64,000 nucleotides of DNA from Rhodobacteraceae bacterium LMO-JJ12 (GTDB lineage Bacteria > Pseudomonadota > Alphaproteobacteria > Rhodobacterales > Rhodobacteraceae): assembly GCA_021555075.1 (NCBI GenBank), contig JAKGBX010000001.1, positions 1,550,001 through 1,614,000 on the forward strand, given 5' to 3'. A program made the position numbers and the translations under genes. Below are positions 8,383 to 17,584 of this stretch, piece by piece. The notes under the pieces were generated by a model, which ran no database searches, was not told the origin of the DNA, and worked only from the letters and a program-made list of their open reading frames with translations. Numbering within the stretch: the first letter of the stretch is position 1; the number at the start of each line of letters is the position of its first letter.

Positions 8383-8769
8383 GTCAAGGCTCCTTTTTGT
8401 CGCAGGCACGGGAGGTGCAGGGTTGGATGGGGTGGTGCGATGCGTCAACCGGCAACGCGACGTCAGAATGCGATGTGGTGTGGCCGGGAAGCGGTTTTGG
8501 GGGTGGTACGTGGGCAAGGCCGCGCGTGTGGGGCGAGCGCGGCCCATCGCCGCCGTTGCAACGACATGCAGCTAACGGGCCGTATCGGTCATTGGCCGAG
8601 GAATCACCCGGCCGCATTGCAGCTTTGGCATTGCTGCGATTGCTGGTCCTGCGTAGTTTGATCAGTGATCAGACAGATTGGGACAACATATGGAATCTCA
8701 TACGAAATTCACTGGTATCGGGCGCTTGGTTTTCTGCTTAGCTTTCGGTGTAAGGCGGGCGGCACAGTG
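8383..8769. other. Intergenic stretch with decayed repeat sequence
   Basis: No supported gene. It holds the second 22-bp repeat copy and a sequence (ACGGGCCGTATCGGTCATTG) that resembles degenerate intergenic repeats common in Roseobacter genomes, by memory. A TTGATCAGTGATCA palindrome-like string is at 8658-8671. No promoter can be named with confidence. Confidence 0.4.
8617..8638. repeat. 22-bp direct repeat, copy 2
   Basis: Exact second copy of the 22 bases at 7630-7651, same orientation, 987 bases away. Confidence 0.8.
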
Positions 8770-8880
8770 ATGACCTTCTGCTTCTCAGACCCCGGCTTGT
8801 TGGGGGCGATCATTGACGGTGGCGGAATCGTCAATGATAGCCAGTATCGCTTTCGCGATCTGCGGGTGTTGGCGCGATGA
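8770..8880 (+). CDS. Possible 36-aa leader gene overlapping the next gene
   Basis: A short frame starting MTFCFSDPGLLGAIID and ending RDLRVLAR. Its TGA overlaps the ATG of the next gene in an ATGA arrangement, the usual form of translational coupling, and the next gene has no clear ribosome-binding site of its own. The ribosome-binding site of the short gene is weak (AAGGCGGGCGG at long spacing). It may equally be a decayed fragment of a longer gene. No family recognised. Confidence 0.35.
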   Translation: MTFCFSDPGLLGAIIDGGGIVNDSQYRFRDLRVLAR

Positions 8881-9983
8881 TTTTTGTCCCGTCATTGGAG
8901 CGCCTCGCCTCTGTGGAGGATGATGATTTTACAGAGTTGCTGGCGATAAGGCGGGAATGGTCAGAGATATTCGCAGAGGATTTTGTTCATTTCGACACCT
9001 TGTATGCGCTCATCATCGAGGCTGGCCAAACGCTTTTGGGCGTGGAGCAATCGTGCGCGCGCCCACATGTATTCACGCAAAAAGCGGCTGAGGTTTTTCT
9101 CTACACCGCCTCGGACACTGACTATTTGCGCGCCATCGGCTCGAAGTCGGCGATCGAGGCAAGGCTTGCGCGGCATAACGAGACGATCTTGTCGCTGATC
9201 GCTCAGATGACTGCGGCGGCAAAGGGGCGAGAAGGGCTTGCCCGGCCTGTCGATGCACTCATTTCGCTCTATTTTCATCATACCGCGGCAAGTGATGTTG
9301 CCGAGGGCCTTCGCGCCGATGTGGCGCGCGTCATTCCCGATGCTTTGATGGCCTTTCCCGAGCAATCATTCTCGTTTGCAATCTACCTTTTGGCGCAGGG
9401 TGCTGATGCTGCCAAATACATCGGGCGGATCATGACGTTCCATGTGGTGGAGCGCGGGGACGCTACGCATGACATCTGTCAGGAGGTTGGCGAAGGCATG
9501 ATGGGTCTGACAATGAGACGCGAAAGACTCTGTGAATTGGGCGCGGCGATCATGGGGCCTGTCGCGCGTGCGACACGAGACAAGCGGCCGGAAATTTGCG
9601 ACGATCTTGTGGCCGCGTTTGTGCTGAGCCCATTGCAGTGCAATCCACGCAGCCGCGAGGCTCAGATTGCACGCCTTGAAGCCGATCTTTCGTTTTTGCG
9701 CGTCCGGCTCAGTAGCTTTGAAAAACAGCACAAGGCGCCTGTGCCCGTCACGGCACAAGATACCCCGCTGGTGCTCGATATCTCGCAGGCGGAGAGAGAG
9801 TTGAAGCGCGTTAAGGATGACTTTGAAGCATGGATGGACGAACGTTGGAATATTGCTGTGCACCAGATCGCGACCCAGCCATACAAACGCGCCACGCTTG
9901 AGGCGATCCAGACCGGTCTGTCCCCGTATCAAAGCGCGGAGTTGGAACAACTTCTCTCTGATGCCACGCGTGCGAATCTCTGA
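8877..9983 (+). CDS. Hypothetical protein, 368 aa
   Basis: I do not recognise this protein. It is soluble, with no signal peptide or membrane segment, and mostly helical. Residues about 250-280 (SREAQIARLEADLSFLRVRL) and 295-330 have coiled-coil heptad character. Two Cys-containing spots (VEQSCARPH and DICQEVGEG) show no metal-site spacing. Codon use appears less GC-biased than in nuo or sox genes, hinting at recent acquisition or relaxed selection. It starts by ATGA overlap with a short upstream frame. Neighbours (nitroreductase, nuo operon) give no clue to function. Confidence 0.7.
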   Translation: MIFVPSLERLASVEDDDFTELLAIRREWSEIFAEDFVHFDTLYALIIEAGQTLLGVEQSCARPHVFTQKAAEVFLYTASDTDYLRAIGSKSAIEARLARHNETILSLIAQMTAAAKGREGLARPVDALISLYFHHTAASDVAEGLRADVARVIPDALMAFPEQSFSFAIYLLAQGADAAKYIGRIMTFHVVERGDATHDICQEVGEGMMGLTMRRERLCELGAAIMGPVARATRDKRPEICDDLVAAFVLSPLQCNPRSREAQIARLEADLSFLRVRLSSFEKQHKAPVPVTAQDTPLVLDISQAERELKRVKDDFEAWMDERWNIAVHQIATQPYKRATLEAIQTGLSPYQSAELEQLLSDATRANL

Positions 9984-10347
9984 ACTATTCTGGAACGCGG
10001 TTCGGGGCGGCGTGCACTGTTGTCGTGGCTTGGGGTTATCAAAGCGGTGCGAGAGCAGGGCTGAGTCGGTTCGAAATGCCGGAAAAACAGACGTAAAACA
10101 GGCACACACCATGCATGTTTATAACGCAATGACAGAGATTGCGCGTGTTTATGCCTGCCCAGGTAGCTAAAAGCCCTTGTTTTCATGGCTTTGTATGCGG
10201 TTGTATACTGGGAAAGCTGCGACAATTTCAACTAACTGAATATGTCCTTGCGTCGGTTGACCCTGCCATGGGGCGCTAGTAAACCCTGAGGCAAGATTTC
10301 GCTGCTATTTAGCGCGCCGGAGACTGCGCAGGAAGGAGCCTCAATCC
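9984..10347. other. Intergenic region upstream of the nuo operon
   Basis: No gene supported in 364 bases. It is more AT-rich than its surroundings and must hold the nuo promoter; the best candidate lies at 10257-10285. Confidence 0.5.
10257..10285 (+). promoter_or_regulatory. Candidate sigma-70-type promoter for the nuo operon
   Basis: TTGACC (5 of 6 match to the -35 consensus) and TAAACC (3 of 6 match to the -10 consensus) are separated by 17 bases. This is 63 bases before the nuoA ATG. The -10 is weak and other sites are possible. Confidence 0.4.
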
Positions 10348-10713
10348 ATGGAAGAGATGCTCAGGGAATATCTTCCCATTCTCATCTTTCTCGTCATTGC
10401 TGTCGCGCTGGGTATGGTTTTCCTTCTGGCCGCGTTCATTCTGGCAGTGCGCAACCCCGATCCCGAGAAGGTAAGTGCGTATGAATGCGGTTTCAACGCC
10501 TTCGACGATGCACGGATGAAATTTGACGTGCGGTTCTATCTCGTGTCGATCCTGTTCATCATCTTTGACCTTGAAATCGCGATGCTTTTCCCTTGGGCCG
10601 TGGCGTTCAAGGATGTCAGCATGGTGGGTTTCTGGTCGATGATGGTGTTTTTGGCGGTGCTGACCATCGGGTTTGCCTATGAATGGAAGAAAGGGGCGCT
10701 GGAATGGTCATGA
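10348..10713 (+). CDS. nuoA: NADH-quinone oxidoreductase subunit A (NuoA)
   Basis: A 121-residue membrane subunit of complex I with three membrane segments (about 10-33, 65-87, 92-113). The conserved loop [20 protein letters not shown], with its key Cys in YECGF, is at 42-61 and lies near the quinone channel. GAAGGAG precedes the ATG. It is the first gene of the operon; its stop overlaps the nuoB start. Confidence 0.98.
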   Translation: MEEMLREYLPILIFLVIAVALGMVFLLAAFILAVRNPDPEKVSAYECGFNAFDDARMKFDVRFYLVSILFIIFDLEIAMLFPWAVAFKDVSMVGFWSMMVFLAVLTIGFAYEWKKGALEWS

Positions 10714-11234
10714 CCGGAGCCAATACGGCGGGTGTGGATCAAGAAGTTGCCACGCAGGCGCTGAATGCGGAACTGCAGGACAAGGGCTTTCTGCTGACCA
10801 CCACCGAGGACATCATCAATTGGGGGCGCACAGGCTCCTTGCACTGGATGACGTTCGGGCTGGCCTGTTGCGCCGTTGAGATGATGCATGCCTCGATGCC
10901 GCGCTATGATCTGGAACGCTTTGGCGTTGCGCCGCGCGCAAGCCCGCGCCAGTCGGACGTGATGATCGTGGCCGGGACGCTGACCAACAAGATGGCGCCG
11001 GCGCTGCGCAAGGTTTATGACCAGATGCCCGAGCCGCGCTATGTGATCAGCATGGGGTCCTGCGCCAATGGCGGTGGCTACTATCATTACAGCTATTCGG
11101 TGGTGCGCGGCTGTGACCGCGTGGTGCCTGTGGATATCTATGTGCCGGGCTGCCCGCCGACCGCTGAGGCGCTGGTTTACGGTGTGATGCAGTTGGCGCG
11201 GAAGATCCGCCGGACCGGAACGATCGCGCGCTAA
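10704..11234 (+). CDS. nuoB: NADH-quinone oxidoreductase subunit B (NuoB)
   Basis: A 176-residue peripheral-arm subunit that carries the terminal [4Fe-4S] cluster N2 and hands electrons to quinone. The ligands are visible: adjacent C55-C56 in [11 protein letters not shown]120 in [10 protein letters not shown] and C150 in [11 protein letters not shown]. Start at 10704 overlaps nuoA by 10 bases; the in-frame ATG at 10710 (ATGA overlap) is an equally good alternative that shortens the protein by two residues. Confidence 0.97.
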   Translation: MVMTGANTAGVDQEVATQALNAELQDKGFLLTTTEDIINWGRTGSLHWMTFGLACCAVEMMHASMPRYDLERFGVAPRASPRQSDVMIVAGTLTNKMAPALRKVYDQMPEPRYVISMGSCANGGGYYHYSYSVVRGCDRVVPVDIYVPGCPPTAEALVYGVMQLARKIRRTGTIAR

Positions 11235-11283
11235 GGCGCGGGCAACAAGACTGCGCCAATCAAGCGCGGGAAGGGGCAAGACG

Positions 11284-11895
11284 ATGAGTGAGGCACTCAA
11301 GGAACTGGGCGCGTATATCGAAGGCAAGCGCCCCGACAGCGTTCTGGGCTGGGATGTGACCCATGGCGAGCTGAACGTCGATGTGGCGCCGTCAGGCATT
11401 GTGGCGCTGATCGACTTTCTCAAGACCGATGGCACCTGCCGGTTTTCGACGCTGGTGGATATCACCGCAGTGGATTATCCGGCGCGGCCCAAACGGTTTG
11501 ACGTGGTTTATCACTTCCTCAGCATGTATCAGAACCACCGCATTCGCCTGCGCATGGGCGTGCGCGAGGATGAGTTGGTGCCGTCGATCACCGAGGTGCA
11601 CCCCTCCGCCAACTGGTTTGAGCGCGAAATTTTCGACATGTTCGGCCTTTTGTTCTCGGGTCATCCGGACCTGCGGCGGCTGCTGACGGATTATGGCTTT
11701 CAGGGGCATCCGCTGCGCAAGGACTTCCCGACGACGGGCTATGTCGAGGTGCGCTATGACGAGAGCCAGAAACGGGTGGTCTATGAGCCTGTGACCCTGG
11801 TGCAGGAGTATCGGCAGTTTGATTTCATGTCTCCCTGGGAGGGTGCGCAATACATCCTGCCGGGTGATGAGAAGAGCGAAGGGGCGAAGAAATGA
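11284..11895 (+). CDS. nuoC: NADH-quinone oxidoreductase subunit C (NuoC, 30 kDa)
   Basis: A 203-residue peripheral-arm structural subunit without cofactors. The 30-kDa signature is clear: [20 protein letters not shown] followed by [20 protein letters not shown] near 117-145. It is a separate protein, not fused to NuoD as in enterobacteria. Its stop overlaps the nuoD ATG by four bases (ATGA), implying coupled translation. Confidence 0.97.
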   Translation: MSEALKELGAYIEGKRPDSVLGWDVTHGELNVDVAPSGIVALIDFLKTDGTCRFSTLVDITAVDYPARPKRFDVVYHFLSMYQNHRIRLRMGVREDELVPSITEVHPSANWFEREIFDMFGLLFSGHPDLRRLLTDYGFQGHPLRKDFPTTGYVEVRYDESQKRVVYEPVTLVQEYRQFDFMSPWEGAQYILPGDEKSEGAKK

Positions 11896-13115
11896 TGGAT
11901 GGCTCCAAAGGTTTCGACGACGCCTTGACGGGCGAGCAGAAGATCCGCAATTTCAACATTAACTTTGGCCCGCAACACCCTGCTGCGCATGGGGTTTTGC
12001 GCCTTGTGCTGGAGCTGGACGGGGAGATCGTGGAACGGTGTGATCCGCATATCGGCCTGCTGCATCGTGGCACCGAGAAGTTGATGGAGAGCCGGACATA
12101 TCTGCAATGTCTGCCGTATTTCGACCGGCTGGATTATGTCGGCACGATGAACCAGGAACATGCCTGGTGTCTGGTGATCGAAAAGCTGTGCGGCGTGGAA
12201 GTGCCGCGCCGGGGCAGCCTGATCCGGGTGCTTTACTCGGAAATCGGACGCATTCTCAACCACTTGCTGAACGTGACGACGCAGGCGCTGGACGTTGGCG
12301 CTCTGACGCCGCCGGTCTGGGGCTTTGAGGAACGCGAAAAGCTGATGATCTTTTACGAGCGGGCGTGCGGTGCACGGCTGCACGCGGCCTATTTCCGCCC
12401 CGGTGGCGTGCATCAGGATTTGCCGCCTGATCTGATCGACGATATCGAGACCTGGGCCAAGGCATTCCCGAAGTTTCTCGACGACATCGACACGTTGTTG
12501 ACCGAAAACCGCATCTTCAAGATGCGCAACGTCGATATTGGCGTGGTCGATGAGCAGACGGTTCTGGAATACGGTTTTTCCGGGGTGATGGCGCGTTCGG
12601 TTGGTATGGCGTGGGATCTGCGACGCTCGCAACCCTATGAATGCTATGACGAATTCGATTTCGAGATCCCCGTTGGCACGAGTGGCGATTGCTTTGATCG
12701 CTATCTGATGCGGATGGCGGAGATGCGTGAATCCATCAAGATCATGCTTCAGGCGATTGAAAAGCTTCGCGCGCCGGAAGGGCAAGGCGATGTGATGGCA
12801 CGGGGCAAGATCACCCCGCCGAAACGGGGCGATATGAAAACCTCGATGGAAGCTCTGATCCATCACTTCAAACTCTATACCGAAGGCTTCCATGTGCCCG
12901 AGGGTGAGGTTTATTGCGCGGTTGAAGCGCCCAAAGGTGAATTCGGAGTCTATCTGGTGGCCGATGGCACCAACCGTCCGTATCGCGCCAAGATCCGCGC
13001 GCCGGGGTTTTTGCATTTGCAGGCGATGGATCATATCGCCAAGGGGCATCAGTTGGCTGATGTGGCGGCGATCATCGGGTCGCTTGATGTGGTGTTCGGG
13101 GAGATTGATCGCTGA
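11892..13115 (+). CDS. nuoD: NADH-quinone oxidoreductase subunit D (NuoD, 49 kDa)
   Basis: A 407-residue subunit forming the quinone-binding cavity with NuoB. Conserved elements include [15 protein letters not shown] near 24-38 and [14 protein letters not shown] near 56-69; the His in GPQHPAAHG and a Tyr further on contact the quinone headgroup in known structures. The C-terminus ends [10 protein letters not shown] as in other alphaproteobacteria. The ATG overlaps the nuoC stop; a second ATG directly follows. Confidence 0.98.
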   Translation: MMDGSKGFDDALTGEQKIRNFNINFGPQHPAAHGVLRLVLELDGEIVERCDPHIGLLHRGTEKLMESRTYLQCLPYFDRLDYVGTMNQEHAWCLVIEKLCGVEVPRRGSLIRVLYSEIGRILNHLLNVTTQALDVGALTPPVWGFEEREKLMIFYERACGARLHAAYFRPGGVHQDLPPDLIDDIETWAKAFPKFLDDIDTLLTENRIFKMRNVDIGVVDEQTVLEYGFSGVMARSVGMAWDLRRSQPYECYDEFDFEIPVGTSGDCFDRYLMRMAEMRESIKIMLQAIEKLRAPEGQGDVMARGKITPPKRGDMKTSMEALIHHFKLYTEGFHVPEGEVYCAVEAPKGEFGVYLVADGTNRPYRAKIRAPGFLHLQAMDHIAKGHQLADVAAIIGSLDVVFGEIDR

Positions 13116-13243
13116 TGATCAGCAGTGTCGGCCTTCCGGGTTTTGCCCTTCTGTTTGGGGGCGGTGATCCGATTTCGGGCGCGATACTGCATCTGTTCGG
13201 GGCGATGAATTTTGCGGTGATTTTTATGATGGGGGTGGGTTGA
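13115..13243 (+). CDS. Possible small hydrophobic protein, 42 aa, after nuoD
   Basis: Starts at the last base of the nuoD stop codon (TGATG) and encodes a hydrophobic peptide with one likely membrane segment (LHLFGAMNFAVIFMMGVG at the C-terminus). GGGGAG lies about 11 bases before the ATG. Its stop overlaps the start of the next short frame. No family recognised; it could be a real single-span subunit-associated peptide or chance. Confidence 0.4.
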   Translation: MISSVGLPGFALLFGGGDPISGAILHLFGAMNFAVIFMMGVG

Positions 13244-13338
13244 TGCAGGAAGTGAACTTCACCGCGCCCCCGGATGTTTCGCGCGAGACTGCGTGTGACG
13301 GACTTTGTGTGACGTTGGAAACTGGGGACTTTTCATGA
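13243..13338 (+). CDS. Possible 31-aa peptide gene inside the nuo operon
   Basis: MQEVNFTAPPDVSRETACD begins at the last base of the preceding stop (TGATG) and its own stop overlaps the following lipoprotein ATG (ATGA). The end-to-end overlaps are the main evidence. No motif apart from two Cys (TACDGLC). It may be only a coupling leader. Confidence 0.3.
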   Translation: MQEVNFTAPPDVSRETACDGLCVTLETGDFS

Positions 13339-13634
13339 TGGTTGGAATGCTGCGTAAACCTGTGCTTTTGCTGGTCTGCTTGTCGGCCCTTTCGGGATGT
13401 CTCGCGATTCCGCCGAAAGGGGTCACCCCCGAAATGCGCGCCGATTACGTGGCTGCCGTGACTTCGATCGGTTGTGTGATGCGCGACGAGAGCGACTATC
13501 AGCCGGTGGAATTGCAAGCCGGGCTGACCCGTGAACAAGCCATCCAGATGACCGAATATCATCTTGTCAACGGCACCGCTGTGAAGCTGCCGGGTGACGA
13601 GGGTGTCAAACTCATAATCGGAGCCTGTGCCTGA
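13335..13634 (+). CDS. Putative lipoprotein between nuoD and nuoE, 99 aa
   Basis: An N-terminal lipoprotein signal ([17 protein letters not shown], lipobox LSGC with C at 22) precedes a soluble domain with [24 protein letters not shown] and a C-terminal Cys (LIIGACA). GGGGAC lies before the ATG. The stop overlaps the nuoE ATG by one base. I know no function. Placement in the operon suggests co-expression with complex I, but a periplasmic lipoprotein would be on the far side of the membrane from the peripheral arm. Confidence 0.65.
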   Translation: MMVGMLRKPVLLLVCLSALSGCLAIPPKGVTPEMRADYVAAVTSIGCVMRDESDYQPVELQAGLTREQAIQMTEYHLVNGTAVKLPGDEGVKLIIGACA

Positions 13635-14854
13635 TGCTGCGCCGCCTTCATAGCGAACAACCGACAAGCTTTGCGTTCACGCCTGCCAATCAGGCCTGGG
13701 CCGAAGCGCAGATTACCAAATATCCCGAAGGCCGTCAGGCCAGCGCGATCATTCCGCTTTTGTGGCGGGCGCAGGAGCAGGAGGGCTGGCTGACCAGACC
13801 GGCGATTGAACATATCGCCGACATGCTGGGAATGGCCTATATCCGGGCGTTGGAAGTGGCGAGCTTCTACTTCATGTTTCAGCTGCAACCGGTTGGATCG
13901 GTGGCCAATATCCAGATTTGTGGCACCACGTCCTGCATGATCTGTGGTTCCGAAGACCTGGTCGGGGTTTGTCGTGAAAAGATTGCGGCCAACGCACATG
14001 AGCTGTCGGCGGATGGCAAGTTCTCGTGGGAAGAGGTGGAATGCCTCGGGGCATGCGCCAATGCGCCGATGGCGCAGATCGGCAAGGATTATTACGAGAA
14101 CCTGACCGCTGCGCGTCTGGGCGAGATCATCGACGAGTTGGCGGCTGGCAAAGTGCCGGTGCCGGGGCCGCAGAACGGGCGTTATTCAAGCGAACCATTG
14201 GGCGGGCTGACTTCGCTTAAGGAATATGAGAGCGGCAAGACGCAGTATAACGCCAGCGCGCAACTGGCCGTGGATATCGGGGATACGGTCAAGCGGATCG
14301 ACGGCACCGAAGTGCCGCTTCTGACGCCATGGCTGGACGCGAAAGCGCGTGCCGGTGGGGCGGCCAAGCCGAAATCTGATGAACCTGCCAAGGGCAAGGA
14401 AGCATCTGCGAAAGCGGCCAAGGACAAGGCGGCGAAGCCTGCGGCGGGTGAGCCCGCGGACGAAACCGGCGTGGCCAAGCAGGAAGCAAAGGCCACTGCC
14501 AAGGGCAAACCGGCAAAGTCTGACACGGCGAAGGCGACTCCGGCGAAAGTTGCGGTTGTGGCGGATGTGGCGGAGGAGCAGCCCGAGGTCTTGAGTGCAG
14601 CGCGTGACGGCGGGGCCGACGATCTCAAGCTGATCAGCGGCGTCGGGCCGAAGCTGGAACAGACGCTTAACGAGCTGGGCTTCTGGCATTTCGACCAGAT
14701 TGCAAAATGGACAGAGGCGCAGATCGCCTGGGTTGATGCGCGACTGCGCTTCAAGGGGCGAATTCTGCGCGACAACTGGATGGCGCAAGCCGAAACGCTG
14801 GCCAAGGGGGGCGAGACTGAATTCTCGGCCAAAGCCAAGAAAGGCAAGTCGTAA
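13634..14854 (+). CDS. nuoE: NuoE (24 kDa, [2Fe-2S]) with long C-terminal helix-hairpin-helix extension
   Basis: Residues 1-175 are the thioredoxin-like NuoE domain with [2Fe-2S] N1a ligands C96, C101, C137 and C141 (CGTTSC and CLGAC). This is the whole of a normal NuoE (about 160-240 residues). Here it continues to 406: an Ala/Lys/Glu-rich low-complexity linker at about 240-325 and a helix-hairpin-helix domain at 329-393 ([20 protein letters not shown], with the FKGRILRD motif). The same domain ends the next gene's protein. Extended NuoE forms occur in Rhodobacterales by memory; the role of the tail is unknown. Confidence 0.95.
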   Translation: MLRRLHSEQPTSFAFTPANQAWAEAQITKYPEGRQASAIIPLLWRAQEQEGWLTRPAIEHIADMLGMAYIRALEVASFYFMFQLQPVGSVANIQICGTTSCMICGSEDLVGVCREKIAANAHELSADGKFSWEEVECLGACANAPMAQIGKDYYENLTAARLGEIIDELAAGKVPVPGPQNGRYSSEPLGGLTSLKEYESGKTQYNASAQLAVDIGDTVKRIDGTEVPLLTPWLDAKARAGGAAKPKSDEPAKGKEASAKAAKDKAAKPAAGEPADETGVAKQEAKATAKGKPAKSDTAKATPAKVAVVADVAEEQPEVLSAARDGGADDLKLISGVGPKLEQTLNELGFWHFDQIAKWTEAQIAWVDARLRFKGRILRDNWMAQAETLAKGGETEFSAKAKKGKS

Positions 14855-14906
14855 CGTTTATGGGTGCCAAGCCACATAAGATCTGCCGCAACCGGTGGAG
14901 GGCGCA

Positions 14907-15530
14907 ATGAGCGCGTGCAACTGGATCTGTTGGGTGATCGGGGTTGGCACGGGTGCGCTTGCCTTTTGGGCGTCGGTTGATGCGGTCACGGTGCTGCCTG
15001 CGGTTCTGATCGCTTTGGCGGTGGGGGCGTTTGTGGCGCTGGTTCTGAGCGACTTGGTCTGTGGCAATGCGGCGGATCAGGCCGAAGCGGTGGCGGCGAC
15101 GGGTGTGCAGGTTGAGGCGGAAGCCGCCGAGAAAACGATGGCGCGCAAGATCGAAACCGCAGAGCTGGTGGCCGAGGCCGAAAAAATGCAGGCGCTCGGT
15201 GATGATTACGATGATGGCGGCGGTCTTGTGGATGTGGGCGAAGGCAAGATGCCCGAGATGCTGGACGGACCACAGGGCGGAGAAGCCGACGATTTGAAAG
15301 CAATCAAGGGGGTTGGGCCGAAGCTTGAAGCGCTGCTTAACCATCTTGGGGTGTATCACTTTGGGCAGATCGCCGGGTGGAGCGCTGAGGAAATTGCCTG
15401 GGTTGATGCCAATCTGGAAGGGTTCAAGGGCCGGGTAAGCCGCGATGATTGGGTGTCGCAGGCGAAGGTTCTGGCGGCAGGCGGGGATACCGAGTTTTCC
15501 GCCCGTGTCGGCAAGGGCGGGGTTTACTGA
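14907..15530 (+). CDS. Two-span membrane protein with helix-hairpin-helix domain, 207 aa
   Basis: The ATG at 14907 follows GGAGGG at good spacing. Two membrane segments (about 8-26 and 29-51) are followed by an acidic, helical linker (Glu/Ala-rich, 58-98) and a helix-hairpin-helix domain at 128-192 (DDLKAIKGVGPKLEALLNHL, FKGRVSRDDW). That domain is clearly homologous to the NuoE tail just upstream. The protein would present the domain on one face of the membrane; if cytoplasmic, it could meet the NuoE tail at the peripheral arm. Function unknown, but position and shared domain argue for a complex I accessory role. Confidence 0.75.
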   Translation: MSACNWICWVIGVGTGALAFWASVDAVTVLPAVLIALAVGAFVALVLSDLVCGNAADQAEAVAATGVQVEAEAAEKTMARKIETAELVAEAEKMQALGDDYDDGGGLVDVGEGKMPEMLDGPQGGEADDLKAIKGVGPKLEALLNHLGVYHFGQIAGWSAEEIAWVDANLEGFKGRVSRDDWVSQAKVLAAGGDTEFSARVGKGGVY

Positions 15531-15540
15531 GGGCTGATGA

Positions 15541-15765
15541 ATGGGCAACAGCACAAATCAGAGCCAGACGCGCAAGGGACGGGTTGTCGCCTTGGTGATC
15601 GCGTTTACGGCGGCGTTTTGGGTGCTGGGGCTGTTCTTTGGCAGCAAGATCGGGCTGAGCCAGCGATGGCTTGCTCTTATAGATTTATTCGCGTTGGCGG
15701 GCTTTGTGCTGGCGATCGTGATGATTTGGCAAATCTGGCGTGCGCGCCAGCGAGACGAAGGATGA
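15541..15765 (+). CDS. DUF5337-like small membrane protein, 74 aa
   Basis: [14 protein letters not shown], then two membrane segments (about 15-34 and 41-66) and a basic C-terminus (WRARQRDEG). The shape and its place between nuoE and nuoF match the DUF5337 family of Rhodobacterales nuo operons, by memory. GAGGG precedes the ATG. Function unknown; a small accessory of complex I is plausible. Confidence 0.7.
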   Translation: MGNSTNQSQTRKGRVVALVIAFTAAFWVLGLFFGSKIGLSQRWLALIDLFALAGFVLAIVMIWQIWRARQRDEG

Positions 15766-15772
15766 GACGGGT

Positions 15773-17068
15773 ATGCTGAAAGACCAGGACCGGATCTTTA
15801 CCAACCTTTATGGCATGCACGAGCGTACGCTCGCCGGCGCTAAGAAGCGCGGCCATTGGGACGGCACCGCAGGGATCATCCAGAAGGGGCGCGACTGGAT
15901 CATCAGCGAGATGAAGGCCAGCGGGCTGCGTGGACGCGGCGGTGCGGGGTTTCCCACCGGGCTGAAATGGTCGTTCATGCCCAAGGAAAGCGATGGTCGC
16001 CCCAGCTATCTTGTGATCAACGCGGATGAATCCGAGCCGGGCACCTGCAAGGACCGCGAAATCATGCGCCACGATCCGCATACGCTGATCGAGGGGGCGT
16101 TGATCGCCAGTTTCGCGATGCAGGCCAATGCCTGTTACATCTATCTGCGCGGCGAATATATCCGCGAGCGCGAAGCGTTGCAGGCGGCGGTTGACGAGGC
16201 CTATGACCAAGGGCTTCTGGGGCCGAATGCCGCCGGGTCGGGCTGGGATTTCGATCTTTACCTGCATCATGGCGCGGGCGCGTATATCTGTGGTGAAGAA
16301 ACCGCGCTTCTGGAAAGCCTTGAAGGCAAGAAGGGAATGCCGCGGATGAAGCCGCCGTTTCCGGCGGGTGCGGGGCTTTATGGCTGCCCGACCACGGTGA
16401 ACAACGTGGAGAGCATTGCCGTTGTGCCGACGATCCTGCGCCGTGGGGCGGAGTGGTTTTCGAGCTTTGGGCGGCCCAACAATGCGGGCACCAAGATTTT
16501 CGCAATCTCGGGTCATGTGAATAACCCCTGCGTGGTGGAAGAAGCCATGTCGATCAGCTTTGAAGAGCTGATTGAGACCCATTGTGGCGGGATCAGAGGC
16601 GGCTGGGACAATCTCAAGGCGGTTATTCCCGGTGGGTCTTCGGTGCCATGTGTGCGCGGCGAAGCGATGCGCGGCGCGGTGATGGATTTTGATGCGCTGA
16701 AAGAGGTGGGTTCGTCGCTTGGCACGGCGGCTGTGATCGTGATGGATAATTCGACCGATATTATCAAGGCGATCTGGCGGCTGTCGGCGTTTTACAAGCA
16801 TGAGAGCTGTGGTCAGTGCACGCCTTGCCGCGAAGGCACGGGATGGATGATGCGGATCATGGACCGGCTGGTGCGCGGCGAGGCGGAAATCGAAGAAATC
16901 GACATGCTGTTTGACGTCACCAAGCAGGTGGAAGGTCATACGATCTGTGCGTTGGGCGATGCTGCGGCATGGCCGGTGCAGGGGTTGATCAAGAATTTCC
17001 GTGAGGAAATCGAGGATCGCATCAAGGCACAAAAATCGGGCCGTATGGGCGCGATGGCGGCGGAGTAA
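15773..17068 (+). CDS. nuoF: NADH-quinone oxidoreductase subunit F (NuoF, 51 kDa)
   Basis: A 431-residue NADH-oxidising flavoprotein of the N module. The FMN/NADH site [13 protein letters not shown] is at 51-63, and [12 protein letters not shown] follows near 85-96. Cluster N3 ligands are C346, C349, C352 (CGQCTPC) and C392 (HTICALGD). The start MLKDQDRIF matches the family. NuoE, lying upstream, is its partner subunit. Confidence 0.98.
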   Translation: MLKDQDRIFTNLYGMHERTLAGAKKRGHWDGTAGIIQKGRDWIISEMKASGLRGRGGAGFPTGLKWSFMPKESDGRPSYLVINADESEPGTCKDREIMRHDPHTLIEGALIASFAMQANACYIYLRGEYIREREALQAAVDEAYDQGLLGPNAAGSGWDFDLYLHHGAGAYICGEETALLESLEGKKGMPRMKPPFPAGAGLYGCPTTVNNVESIAVVPTILRRGAEWFSSFGRPNNAGTKIFAISGHVNNPCVVEEAMSISFEELIETHCGGIRGGWDNLKAVIPGGSSVPCVRGEAMRGAVMDFDALKEVGSSLGTAAVIVMDNSTDIIKAIWRLSAFYKHESCGQCTPCREGTGWMMRIMDRLVRGEAEIEEIDMLFDVTKQVEGHTICALGDAAAWPVQGLIKNFREEIEDRIKAQKSGRMGAMAAE

Positions 17069-17073
17069 GAGCG

Positions 17074-17430
17074 GTGAAAGCCAAACAGATCATCCTTTTC
17101 GGCCTGGTGGCTGGTATGCTGGCGTCCTGCGGTGTGGCCAACAAGATGCGCACCAAGAAAGGGCTGTTCTTTGAGGGCCATCAGTTTCGGGCGCGCTCGG
17201 AAAAGGTGGATGATGTGCGCGAGGAATTCATCGTGACCGTGGCGCGCGCCAGCCAGAGCGTGGAAGGTGCACGCGAGGCCGGGCGCCATGAGGCCAATAG
17301 CTATTGCATCACCAATTATGGCCGTTCGGACATGGACTGGGTGGCTGGGCAAGGGCCGGATGACGAAAACATCGCGGCGCGGATCGTGGATGACAAGCTG
17401 GTTCTGAGGGGGCGTTGCAAGGGGTGGTGA
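17074..17430 (+). CDS. Putative lipoprotein between nuoF and nuoG, 118 aa
   Basis: A GTG start six bases after nuoF gives MKAKQIILFGLVAGMLASC, a lipoprotein signal with lipobox LASC (C19). The soluble part has conserved-looking Cys (SYCITNYGRSDMDWV, and GRCKGW at the end) that could pair. No family recognised. It seems co-transcribed with nuoF. The envelope location and role are inference. Confidence 0.7.
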   Translation: MKAKQIILFGLVAGMLASCGVANKMRTKKGLFFEGHQFRARSEKVDDVREEFIVTVARASQSVEGAREAGRHEANSYCITNYGRSDMDWVAGQGPDDENIAARIVDDKLVLRGRCKGW

Positions 17431-17584
17431 GACTTCGCGCATATCCCGGCCTGTTTGGGCAAAAACCCGCCGCATCAGCGGGTTGCGGTGCGTGTTATTG
17501 CATATCACGCAGGCGCGTATCCATCTCGGGCAGCAAGGGGGGTGCGTTGCGCCCTCTGCCATGCTGCATGAGAGGAGAAAACCC

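Noticed and set aside
8658-8671. TTGATCAGTGATCA as a second FNR box
   Set aside because: The half-sites are not in TTGAT-N4-ATCAA register, and the following gene's start is more than 100 bases away with no matching -10.
15677-17032. 451-codon open frame opposite nuoF
   Set aside because: Antisense shadow of nuoF with no start context or domain.
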